NCBI GenBank assembly: GCA_029204225.1
Contig: CM055094.1
Coordinates: 12,807,314-12,871,313 of the forward strand
Reading direction: 5' to 3'
Source: Diphasiastrum complanatum
Taxonomy: Eukaryota > Streptophyta > Lycopodiopsida > Lycopodiales > Lycopodiaceae
DNA length: 64,000 bases
The first letter of the stretch is position 1. Every line of letters starts with the position of its first letter. Positions 1 to 8,749 of this stretch are shown piece by piece. The notes under the pieces were generated by a model. It was given only the letters and a program-made list of their open reading frames with translations. It did not search any database and had not been told where the DNA came from. Both the position numbers and the translations under genes were made by a program.

Positions 1-1907
1 AGAATCGAAGGCCTTCCTGAAATCTACAAAATAGCAGTAAACCCTCTCTTTCCTGTACTTAGCTTCCTCGATCAAGGCTCGAAGTGTAAAAATATGGTCA
101 GTGGTAGAATAATGAGATCGGAAACCTGCCTGCCCCAATGCATGTAATCTCCGAGCTTCCGCCTCTGAACTCACTGCAGACTGGAGTATGGTACCATAGA
201 GCTTCGTGAGAACATGTCCGATCATGATAGTGCGGTAATTACCAGGGATCATGGGATCACCATTTTTATGAATAGGGTGGATGATGTTGGTGCACCAGGA
301 TGAGGGGAAACCAGAGACAACGGCGGGATTGAGGAGAGTGGCTAGTGTGGGAGCAAGGAGGTCGGAAGCATGGGTTAGGAGTTCAGATTCAAGGTCTTCG
401 ATATCTCTTGCTTTATGGGACTTCATTCTCTTGATGGCCGTAAGTACCATGTCAGATGTGAAGAAGGTGAACTCAGAGGGGCGTGGGGAGATAGAGATGG
501 GTGCGTCAGTGGGTATGGTATATAGTTTGGTAGCGTATTCGGTCCATATGCGAAGGTCATCCAGGAGGGGTGGTGGAGCACGAGGGATAAACTCACGCCA
601 AAAGGCGCCTGAAGAGGAACTGAAGAGAAGATCAACAAGACGCGTTCCTTCGGAGTCATCATATATACGCTTCTTTCGGCGGAGTGTGCGACGGTAAGAG
701 CGCCTGGCGGAGTGGAGGAGATGAGGATCGTGCGTGCGGGCATGGGTGACAAGCTGACGAAGAGAGCGACATTCAACATCATACCACGGGGGGTGTGGGG
801 GTCGTATCGATGAGGAGCGGGTGCCTCTGCTTTTATGGGGTTTAGATGGAAAAGCAAGGGAAGTAACGGTATGAAGAGAAGTGCTAAGAAAGGCAGCTTG
901 AGTCTCGACTGTACTATCGCGAGGGAAGGAATGGAGCAATGAGGTTAGGAACTCCTGGTAAACTGGTGTAAAGAGATAACTGAATGTATACTTGGGTGCC
1001 CGTGTAAGCAGGGGGTGTGAGGATGGTTGGGGAGGTGGGAGGCGGCCGATAGCGAAGGAGAGAAAGGAATGATCAGAGGGAGTGGTGGGAGATACATGAA
1101 AATCAGATATGAGAGGTATGGAAGATGGTGATCCCATGAGATAATCCACAACACTATGTCCACCACTGTGAGGGTGACAAGTATAACTGCCAGATTTTGG
1201 CCAACAAGTTAGGCCATTGTAAATGGCTAACTCATGGGCCTCTCCAAACTGCAATAAATGCTCACCGTAAGGGGTAGTAGGTCCCAAGCTGTCCTCTGAA
1301 ATCCTGGTAACTCCCATATCATCGCTGTCAAGGGCATGAACGCGGAGCTGGTCGGTGATGTCATAGAACTCTGACTGTCGTGAAGAGGTTCGGACATTAA
1401 ATCTCCAGTGAGGAGAATATGCCCCCGCTCTGCGAATCTGATGATATCAGGCGATAAATCAAGGTAGGGTGAACCTGTGCCCTCAGCAAAGGACGAAGAC
1501 TCTGGAGGAAAATAACAGGCCGCCACAAAGAGGTCCCTGTCCAATCCAATATCCTGCCCAGTAATATGAATCCATATATACCGTGCATGCTCGTCGTGTC
1601 TGATGAACTCAATGCTCGGATGAAGAGACTCTCTGTATAAACATGCAACACCTCCGGATCCACAACCGCTAGCTGATCTAGTCTCAAGTCTGTACACGGA
1701 ATCCCATCTGTATCCTAGAAAAATAGGTAATCCTCTCTCCTGACTCTCATGAGTCTCCATAAAGAGCAGCAAATCTCTGTCAGTGATGAAATCGATCAAG
1801 TCGCCAGCAATGGAGGATGAGTGTAAACCATCACAGTTCCATACTCCAATCCGGAGATGGTGTGGGTGGGGCCCCGGGGCACTCCCAAACCCGGGGACCC
1901 CAAATCC
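1..1907 (-). pseudogene. LINE ORF2: AP endonuclease + reverse transcriptase, frameshifted and partial
   Basis: Immediately after the ORF1 TAG the same frame stays open and gives the endonuclease start: IGVWNCDGL (about 1850), then LLLFMETHESQ with the catalytic Glu (about 1765), then HILLTGD. At about 1395 one T is missing, so the GDFN motif is broken. The protein resumes in the next frame with NVRTSS, GGHSVVDYLMG (about 1150), ISDFH and SDHSFLSF (about 1070). Reverse-transcriptase sequence then reads RMKSHKARDIEDLESELL, WCTNIIHPIHKNGDP, NYRTIMIGHVLTKLYG, STTDHIFTLRALIEEA and VDFRKAFDS at base 1. The activity would be target-primed reverse transcription. No ATG lies near the start, so translation would need reinitiation or stop readthrough. 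Confidence 0.85.
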
Positions 1908-3380
1908 CTAGCACTGGGAGCTGCTAGGTGCGCTGTCAAGAAAACGCACTCGTCCATCTCGGTAAATGACTCGTCTGCCAGACTCACGGGCTGCCTGAAA
2001 GGCCTTACGTCTCTCCTCTACCTGGATATATGTGAGGTCGTCGTCCATGTAGATAGTGGTACCAGGTAGCTTAGCTCTGCACCGCAAAGCATCTCGACGA
2101 CTCTCGAGGGAGGTGAAACAAAGAATGAGTGTGGCTGCATCTCTAGTGGTCCTCCATGCGGTGTCTAACCCCTCTGTCTTGTGCCCGAGAGTGATGTCGA
2201 GAAAGCGTTTAGCTTCAGCCAATGCATCCTGTGTATCTAGAACTCCACGAACTCTAATATTGTGGGATTTTTGGTCTCGAGATTTCTCTTCTGAGATGGT
2301 GGCTGAGATAACTGAGGAGATGGGAGCGCTGGGTTTGGTGCCCTTTTTCAAAACTGATGCCCAGAAAAGGGCCTCTTCGTGTTGCTTCTCAATCTTGGTT
2401 TCTAGCTCCCGTAGCATGTTGGTGGTGGATTCCGAAGCTGCGGCCTGTTTGATTCCGATGGATTGTTCGAGTGAGGCAACCTTGGACTGCAATAGCTTCT
2501 TCTCGTTGACCAAAGAAGTAACCGTTCCTTTCAGCTGTGAAATTTCATACCGCAAAAATTGGAAATCTGCCTTGAATTGATCAATCTGCCAAGATGAGAA
2601 AAGTTCAATTGATTTAGAAGGCGTATACGGAATATTGGCTGTAGACTGTGGTGCCGTGAAGGAGGAAGAGTGAGCAATGGTAGGTGTGGGAAGAATAGGG
2701 TCAGAAGACAGAAGAGGAGCTGAATCAGGGGAGCAGCCATCAGAGAGGGGGGTGAGAGTTGTAGTAGGAGAGGGAGATGGGTCATCAAGGGGGTGAGGTG
2801 AAGTGGCAACGAGGGGGGGGGCTGGAATGACAATGGGGTGAGGTGAGAGATTAGCGAGGGGGTGAGGTGAGGGATCAGCGAGGGGGTGAGGTGAGGGGGG
2901 TGACAGGGAGGGTTCAGCGAGGAGGATGGGTGAGGGGGTGGCAGCTAGGAGATCAGGGAGGTCAGCGAGGGGGGGGGATGGAGCAGCGAGGGGGGAAGGG
3001 GAAGGAACAGCGAGGGGGTTAGGGGAGGGAGCAGCGAGGGAAGGGGCAGCGAGGGGGCAAGAAGGAGCATCGAGGGAGGGGGCAGCGAGGGAAGGAGTAG
3101 CAGCGAGGGAAGGGGCAGCAAGGGGGGAAGAAGGAGCAGCGAGGGAAGGAGCAGCAGTGAGGGAAGGGGCAGCGAGGGGGGAAGGAGCAGCGAGGAGGTT
3201 ACAGGAAGGGGCAGCGAGGGAAGGAGAAGGAGAAGGAGCAGCGAGGGAAGGAGAGGGAGCAGCGAGGGGGTTAGGGGAAGGGGCAGCGAGGGGAGGTGAG
3301 TGGTGAGTGAGGGAGGTGAGTGAGGAGGTGGCTGGGGATCGTGCTGATCTACGAGCAGGGGCGCGAGAAGGAGCTGCCAT
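1908..3380 (-). CDS. LINE ORF1 protein, proline/alanine-rich with coiled coil
   Basis: The ORF has 490 codons from an ATG at 3380 to a TAG at 1908-1910. The first 200 or so residues are low complexity, built from repeats of the pentapeptide LAAPS and variants. A predicted coiled coil follows at about residues 260-340 (LKGTVTSLVNEKKLLQSKV, then LETKIEKQHEEA). The C-terminal 110 residues contain IRVRGVLDTQDALAEAK and TIYMDDDLTYIQVEERRKA and resemble the RNA-binding/chaperone part of LINE ORF1 proteins. In this family ORF1 coats element RNA. No CCHC knuckle is visible. The endonuclease follows directly, in the same frame after the TAG. The family assignment rests on layout and position; the sequence itself is not a known host protein. 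Confidence 0.72.
   Translation of the reverse strand: MAAPSRAPARRSARSPATSSLTSLTHHSPPLAAPSPNPLAAPSPSLAAPSPSPSLAAPSCNLLAAPSPLAAPSLTAAPSLAAPSSPLAAPSLAATPSLAAPSLDAPSCPLAAPSLAAPSPNPLAVPSPSPLAAPSPPLADLPDLLAATPSPILLAEPSLSPPSPHPLADPSPHPLANLSPHPIVIPAPPLVATSPHPLDDPSPSPTTTLTPLSDGCSPDSAPLLSSDPILPTPTIAHSSSFTAPQSTANIPYTPSKSIELFSSWQIDQFKADFQFLRYEISQLKGTVTSLVNEKKLLQSKVASLEQSIGIKQAAASESTTNMLRELETKIEKQHEEALFWASVLKKGTKPSAPISSVISATISEEKSRDQKSHNIRVRGVLDTQDALAEAKRFLDITLGHKTEGLDTAWRTTRDAATLILCFTSLESRRDALRCRAKLPGTTIYMDDDLTYIQVEERRKAFQAARESGRRVIYRDGRVRFLDSAPSSSQC
2985..3300. repeat. Coding minisatellite (about 15-bp unit) in LINE ORF1
   Basis: Tandem units on the + strand read gcagcgaggga with short spacers and encode LAAPS on the - strand. 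About twenty imperfect copies are present. Unit spacing stays in frame, so repeat number can change without breaking ORF1. Confidence 0.75.
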
Positions 3381-3599
3381 GGAGCAGCGAGGGAAGGAGA
3401 GAGAGAGAGAGCACTTTGTTAATGTCTTGTCAGTACTCGTAGGTACAAAAGATTGAAGAGGTACATTTCAAGTGTGTCATAACCATAGGAGTGTAATAAA
3501 CATCCTTATAACTAACAGTAAGAAAAAAGTAGCAAGGTAGCATAAACGTAAATAAATCAACATCAATCTGAGCTCTCCAAAGTGCGTGTGCTCATGGTC

Positions 3600-4377
3600 A
3601 AAAGTGTATCTAGGTGCTATTGGTAGGGTAGGGGAGTGGATGGAGAGTGACATGTCATGGTGCCAAGGGACACCAATATGAAGGTGACGTAGACAGGGCC
3701 TATGTCGCTCTGGTACTTGTGGACCCCAAATCCCTAGCTATTAGAACTTGTACCACTAGTAGATCCACGATTAAAATATCAAATCTGTCCATCTGTATAG
3801 ACCACATATCGGCCTGTCTCCTGGATAGCTTTGCGGTGTTCTTCCACTTGAATATAAGTTACATCTTCGTCCATATATTTTTTTGTCTCATGTAGTTTAG
3901 CTCTTTGGTGTAATGTCATTTTCCGTTCCTCTAGTCATGTGAATCGAATAACCAGTATAGGATTGTCTTTTTTTGCTTGGCCTTATTTTCAGCATTTTGT
4001 GTGTCTGGAATAGCACGAAATCGAATATTATGTATTTTCTGCTGATGGAGTCTCTCTTATGATAAAGTAGCTGAAATAAATGCCAACATATGTGTAGATA
4101 CTAGGTGGCTTTACCGGAATCCTTTTTAAGAACAATGCTTCTTCTTTATGCTTGTTGATTTTGTTCTCTAATTCCTAGAGCTTCGTGGTGGTGAGAAGGA
4201 CCGGTTCCCCTTGCTTGCCTAGGTCTCCCTTAATGTAGTAATCCTGGCTCTCATCTTATCCCGCTTTTCTGACATAGATTGGATTGTTAAGTGGAGTTGC
4301 ATCATATTGTTCTTCATGGTGCAGAGTTCAATCCCTTCTTGATCAAGATCTCTGGGGGGGCGATCTCTGGCAAGGGG

Positions 4378-4432
<55 letters not shown>

Positions 4433-4545
4433 CTTTTTTTATATCTGTTCAATAGCCTAAGGTATGTACGACTACCAAAGTACATTTCTTGTGTGCATGC
4501 TCGTGAAACGTCACCCAAATTAGAGCTAGAGAATTTATAAAGTTT
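3600..4545 (-). mobile_element. Degenerate LINE copy 2 (ORF1 region)
   Basis: The + strand text from about 3700 to 4240 aligns by eye with the complement of copy-1 ORF1. Shared blocks are the region before the TAG (ccccaaatccctag at 3724), the stretch encoding the TYIQVEER-like segment (cttgaatataagttacatct) and the coiled-coil region. It ends in a long GA tract and a leader resembling that of copy 1. Stops and indels are frequent, so it is dead. Its ORF2 side stops where copy 1's leader begins (about 3600), giving a head-to-tail arrangement. Confidence 0.7.
4380..4434. repeat. (GA)n microsatellite
   Basis: An almost perfect GA tract lies at the 5' leader of LINE copy 2. Copy 1 has a short GA run at the equivalent site (about 3398-3412), so the tract belongs to the element. 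Confidence 0.9.
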
Positions 4546-4599
4546 TTGATTAAGCTAATAAAACAATATATCAAAACATGTAACAAATTACAAATGTAA

Positions 4600-6560
4600 T
4601 TTATGACTGAACAAAATGGTGTCAATCAAATAAAGGAGATCCATATCTCTAACTCTTTGTCCATCAACTTTGAGTAGGCAGTGATATGCATAGAAACCTT
4701 TGTTGGTATTAGGCCTAGTGTCATGTGCCATGTGCTCGATGGTGAAATAACCCGCCTAGGAGGTGCCTTTAGGTCTCATGTACGGTGTCTGAATGGGATG
4801 AGGGAGTCATCCTCTGAAGCATCTGGATCTTTGGCTCATTGCCTAACAAAGAAAGATGTAATCTGGCTCTGAGTCTACATCTCTCAAGGAGTCTGAGCTA
4901 CATGATCACATAAGCGAAATATCTTGCAAAGCAATGGTGCAACACATCTCTGATCTAAATTATGCATCAGGGAGCACAATGTGACAAATAGACTGTGGTA
5001 ATCTAAGTTCCATGGAATCGGCCAGTCTCAGTCTGAGTGTGACGAAACTCTACCCCAAGGTGAACTATAAACCCTGTGATATCTCAAGGTCAAGGTACTT
5101 TGCATGGATCGAGACCCAATGGTGTCGTCTGGAGGAAGTGTGTCCGATAGACCTCTATCTTTTGGCCCCTAAGGATCCAGCCCAATCCATCTTTGCATAG
5201 GATTTGTAGATGACTCATCTGATGTTTGATGACTGCCTTTCAATGACATGAGATGGAGATACCATACTGGTGCAACATTCTGGAGTCCTGAAAATACTGC
5301 GACAAAAGCTGTGCCTGTTCGTGAAGCTGCTGTGAAGAGGTAATTCCAAGAGAAGGATACCTGGTTTCTTGCCACGCTGCAATCTGCTGAGGTAAATGAT
5401 GACACCGTGAAAATGGCCTCAACCTGAAGTGGAGGAACCAGAAACTCGGCCAATACTATATGATGGGGGGCTTCCCGCAGATCATTTTAGAAAGCATTCA
5501 GGTCTGAAGACGTGTCCCAGTCTGATCGTGTAAACCCTGTGAAGTATGATCCATTTCATAGGGTTACCTGGATGGGGTGGATGTCATTTGTGCACCAAGA
5601 TGAGGGAAAAACATGAATGACAGTTAATTGGATAAGAAATCTAGATTCAATATCCTCTATGTCCCTAGCTTTATTACGTTTCAATTTTTCAATAGCCAAC
5701 ATGACCATGTCTGGAATCCATAAGGAGAAGTCAGTACGTCTGGGGGATAGCATGATGGGTGTAGCAGGAACCATGTATGGTGTAGTGGCATATTGGACCT
5801 AGGTGTATAGGTTCGTGAGAGGTGGTGGAGAGCGTTGAAGAATTCTTGAAGAGTACATAGCATGCTACTGTTTTTGAGTATTATTTCTGTAAAATGTGAG
5901 AGTGCTTCCACATGAAGTTGAGGAAGTGCTTGTTAAGAGAGCGGCAGACATGTAGAACTCTTTAGCATGAGTATTCAGTTAAGTGGAAGGCAGACCAATG
6001 GAGGATTAAACCTATGGGAAAAGCATCAGTAACTTCAAAAGATATATTTTTTAACTTGGTTCTGAGGATGTAGACACTCCTTGCAGGAAATGGGGTTGTA
6101 CATCCCTTGTACACTTAGGAGGGACACGAAAGGAGCAGAGGATGGTGTATTTACTACTGAGTATGTCCTTTGGTCAATGGTCTAGATGGGTATAGGGAAT
6201 CCCTTAAAGGGACTAGTAAAGGTCATGTGGTAACGTGGTCTAGATGGGTATAGGGAATCCCCTAAAGGGACTAGTAAAGGACATGTGGTAATGTGTCAAG
6301 TGAACTGCACCATAAGCAGTTTGAAGAATGGCATACCAGCTTCCAGGCATATTCAGGTTTTATGTGGGACCTCCATCCCCTGTGTGTATCCATCTTGGAA
6401 GCTAGGAGTGTAGATGTAATAATATGCACGAGTGCATGTTCAGGTGGTGATTTATAGTTGTGCACTACCTGCTTTAGGGATCTAATTTAGCTATCCCCCA
6501 CAGTCTCCAAGAAGTGTCCACAGTAAGGCAACATGAAGTCTGAGACATGGCCTCCTGCTG
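4600..6560 (-). mobile_element. Degenerate LINE copy 3 (ORF2 region)
   Basis: The complement contains decayed counterparts of copy-1 ORF2. The segment matching PSSWCTN.IHPI lies at 5560-5620, KARDIEDIES at about 5650-5680, and a stretch like the region around QFGEAHE at about 6490-6540. Many stops and indels interrupt all frames. The 4600-5500 part should hold the decayed RT core and 3' half, but I could not place individual motifs there. Confidence 0.6.
6179..6294. repeat. Tandem duplication of 58 bp
   Basis: Two adjacent copies start at 6179 and 6237 and read ggtctagatgggtataggg onward. They differ at only about three bases, so the duplication is much younger than the LINE relic containing it. 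Confidence 0.9.
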
Positions 6561-7139
6561 AGAAATAGTTAAGTGTATGCCTATGAGTCACGAGATATGG
6601 CTTTCTTGTCGATGGTCTCTAAATGTGGTCTTGAAACTACAGGGTCATGTAACACTTGGTATTTCAAAAGCGATAGAAAACTCTGACTTTTATAATGTTT
6701 TGACAAGGTGTTTAATGCTCAAATTTTGAGCGTAAGGTCCTAGATCTTATAACATATTACTTGCATTAGTGTGCTTGCATGACCTATTACTGTCATCCAA
6801 ATATATTACCCATTCCAGCAGTTATCTTAACAATTTTTTGGTGTTATTTATCATTTTATTAATGTCATTTATGTGCACGAATGCTCTTTGAGCAGGTCAG
6901 AGGCATTACCCTTTGATTTTCATTAGGCTTCTGCACTTAAAACCTTTCTCATGTGTAGGATTTACAGCATACAAAAAAAGTAGCTACTTGTTAGGAGAAA
7001 AGTAGACCTTCCAGCTCCTGACCTATGGGGAACTTCAAGCCGAGAACTTTTATGATCTCGATTTAGGAGGTCTGCATCCCAATTGATCATGGAGACTACA
7101 TTATTTTGACTTTTGCTTGTTTCTCTGAAATTACTGCAG
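6560..7139. other. Intron sequence upstream of the YY1 exon
   Basis: No repeat or coding signal is recognised. The stretch ends in a pyrimidine-rich tract and the acceptor ttactgcag at 7131-7139, in front of the zinc-finger exon. Confidence 0.55.
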
Positions 7140-7283
7140 GCATTCTCTTTGGATTTCAATTTACGTTCTCATATGCGAATACATACTGGAGAGAATTATC
7201 ACTCATGTCCTTTTGAGGATTGTGGAAAGCGCTACGCACATGAGTACAAACTTCGTGCTCATTTAAAAACTCATCATGAAAAG
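7140..7283 (+). CDS. YY1: YY1-like C2H2 zinc-finger transcription factor, internal exon
   Basis: This 144-bp exon has phase 0 at both ends. It encodes AFSLDFNLRSHMRIHTGE, the end of one finger, then a complete finger with C-PFED-C, GKRYAHEYKLRAH and H-H. Plant YY1 homologues (Arabidopsis AtYY1) share the AFSLDFNLRSHM and YAHEYKL blocks and act as nuclear DNA-binding regulators. The acceptor is tactgcag before 7140. The donor is GT at 7284, after AAG (gaaaag|gtgcat). Reading through would run into a CT/CA repeat. Earlier exons, including the first cysteines of the upstream finger, must lie left of the window, because 1-7139 is LINE-filled intron. The finger ligands visible here are intact. Confidence 0.9.
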
Positions 7284-7307
7284 GTGCATTGCAACCTCAT
7301 TCTGTTT

Positions 7308-7309
<2 letters not shown>

Positions 7310-7388
<79 letters not shown>
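7310..7388. repeat. Compound (CT)n(CA)n microsatellite
   Basis: A CT tract (7310-7352) passes directly into a CA tract (7353-7388), starting 26 bp after the YY1 splice donor. Confidence 0.95.
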
Positions 7389-7395
<7 letters not shown>

Positions 7396-7662
7396 ATACA
7401 CACAATTTATCACAGTTTTTGGGAAAACAGAAAATGTGGTCAATCAGATTTCGGAAATCAAGACAGTGCAGGCATGAGGGATTGTCTTGTTTCGGTATAG
7501 AAAGGTCGACCGGAATAATTGCACAAGTATGTGCACCATATCATTTTTGCTAGATTACTCTCTCATATACTTTCTGATCCAATTTAAGCAGTAGCAAAGC
7601 AAGATACAAAAACATGAATCCAAGACAGGAATATCTTAGAGATCTGAAATTCACCTTGGAGT

Positions 7663-7664
<2 letters not shown>
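7389..7664. other. Intron sequence without recognised content
   Basis: This is ordinary AT-rich intron between the microsatellite and the first TA-bounded element. No feature is recognised. Confidence 0.5.

Positions 7665-7704
<40 letters not shown>
7665..7704. repeat. (TA)n tract bordering copy A
   Basis: About 20 TA units abut the CATAG terminus of copy A. A shorter TA run lies beyond its other end (12152-12163). Confidence 0.95.
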
Positions 7705-7706
<2 letters not shown>

Positions 7707-7903
7707 TAGTACCCCATGGTACCGCCATTATGGTGCCGCCCTCAGACCCGCGGTGCCAAGGCGGCACCATAATAATAATATTTTTTATTAATTTTTTTTT
7801 TAATTAAAAAGCCCTTTTACTAGGGTAATTTAGGGTAAAAATTTTTGAAAAAAAAGTGTTAGGGTTTAGAAAAAAGGGGGGATTGTACAGGGGACTGTAC
7901 AGG

Positions 7904-8158
7904 GGGCACTGTGGGGGAGCAGACCTTGGGGTCAATGGGAGTGCAGCATGTGGGGGAGCAACAAATCCAGACAGGTACACCGTCACATGGGCACTGTGGG
8001 GGAGCAGACCACGGACCCAATCGGAGTGCAGCATGTGGGTGAGCAATACATGGGGCAGGTACAGTAGCACATGGGCACTATGGGGGAGCAGGCCATGGGG
8101 CCAATGGGAGTGCAACACGTGGGGGAGCAACAAATGGGGACAGGTACAAGGGCACCTG
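7904..8158 (+). repeat. Three 85-bp tandem repeats upstream of the accessory ORF (copy A)
   Basis: Units begin gggcact at 7904, 7989 and 8073. Each carries gggggagcag, caatgggagtgca, gtgggggagcaa and caggtac in the same order. Copy B has two or more such units in the mirrored position (about 23120-23300). The repeats lie between the element terminus and the accessory ORF start, where subterminal transposase-binding repeats or a promoter would be expected. Confidence 0.85.
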
Positions 8159-8289
8159 GAGGGATCATCAACAGCTGCACATGGGGGACCAGGCTGTGGG
8201 GTTAAATAGGCACTCACGAGGTTGTGAGAGGCTGTGAGAGGCATTGTGAGAGGCTGTGAGAGCCAGTTCGAGAAACAGGGTGTCGTGAG

Positions 8290-8643
8290 ATGGAAGAGCG
8301 CATACCACCAAGGCCTGAGGGCGAAGCCAGGAGGAAGCTCCAGGAAGATGTCCGAAGGCACAACGAAAGGCATCGGAAGCAAGAGGCAGACATTGCAGAG
8401 ATGTTGCGACAGGCTCGACAGAGAAATCCGGAGCCGGAGCACCCCGCTCCCGCTGTGCCCCCCGCCCCCGCTGTCGAGCTGGATTTGGATGAGCAGATCG
8501 GAATGAACTTCACACGACGGCAGCTCATCATGGTCAGGGAAAGGGCTGCCAGCCGTCGGGCTAACCGGGAGGCAGCTCGGGCTAACCGGGAGGCAGAGCG
8601 AGAGCTGCATCTGCTATCAATCTCTGCAGTTGAAACTAATTGA
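8290..8643 (+). CDS. Accessory charged-helix protein of the TA-bounded element (copy A)
   Basis: The first 103 residues are collinear with the ORF in copy B. By eye, 17 residues differ and there is no indel. The order is a conserved N terminus (IPP.PEGEARRKL), a highly charged helix likely to form a coiled coil (EDVRRHNERHRKQEADIAEM), a proline/acidic linker (PAPAVELDLD) and a basic helix (MNFTRRQLIMVRERAASRRANREAARANREAE). From about residue 105 copy A departs into unrelated sequence (LHLLSISAVETN), which marks an internal deletion. It lies convergent to the transposase gene. I do not recognise the family. The basic helix suggests nucleic-acid or partner binding, as for second proteins of other plant DNA transposons, but that is inference. 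Confidence 0.6.
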   Translation: MEERIPPRPEGEARRKLQEDVRRHNERHRKQEADIAEMLRQARQRNPEPEHPAPAVPPAPAVELDLDEQIGMNFTRRQLIMVRERAASRRANREAARANREAERELHLLSISAVETN

Positions 8644-8749
8644 AAATACGCACATACCATTCGAAATAAAATTGAAAACAGAGCATCACAATTACAAATT
8701 GACAAATACACAATGTGCAGCGAATAAAGTACGTCCAACACTGGATATA

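Larger units (their letters stand above)
1..3590 (-). mobile_element. APE-type LINE, copy 1 (partial, truncated by window edge)
   Basis: This non-LTR retrotransposon is read leftward. A GA-rich 5' leader (about 3590-3381) is followed by ORF1 (3380-1908). Next come an AP-like endonuclease (about 1907-1000) and the start of a reverse transcriptase (about 480-1), which leaves the window at the VDFRKAFD motif. ORF1 is uninterrupted. ORF2 carries at least one single-base frameshift, near 1395. This is the best-preserved of three LINE copies on the same strand, all antisense to the YY1 gene. The missing parts (catalytic YADD box, C-terminal zinc region, 3' tail) would lie left of base 1. Confidence 0.88.

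Noticed and set aside
423-857. 144-codon minus-strand frame
   Set aside because: It is an out-of-frame reading of the LINE ORF2 linker; the true frame carries the conserved RT and endonuclease blocks.
2056-3306. Two + strand open frames opposite LINE ORF1
   Set aside because: These are antisense shadows of a repetitive, GC-rich coding region with no independent signal.
7310-7500. Open frames through the CT/CA microsatellite downstream of the first YY1 exon
   Set aside because: They arise from stop-free dinucleotide repeats. The splice donor at 7284 and phase match to 23686 explain the gene better.
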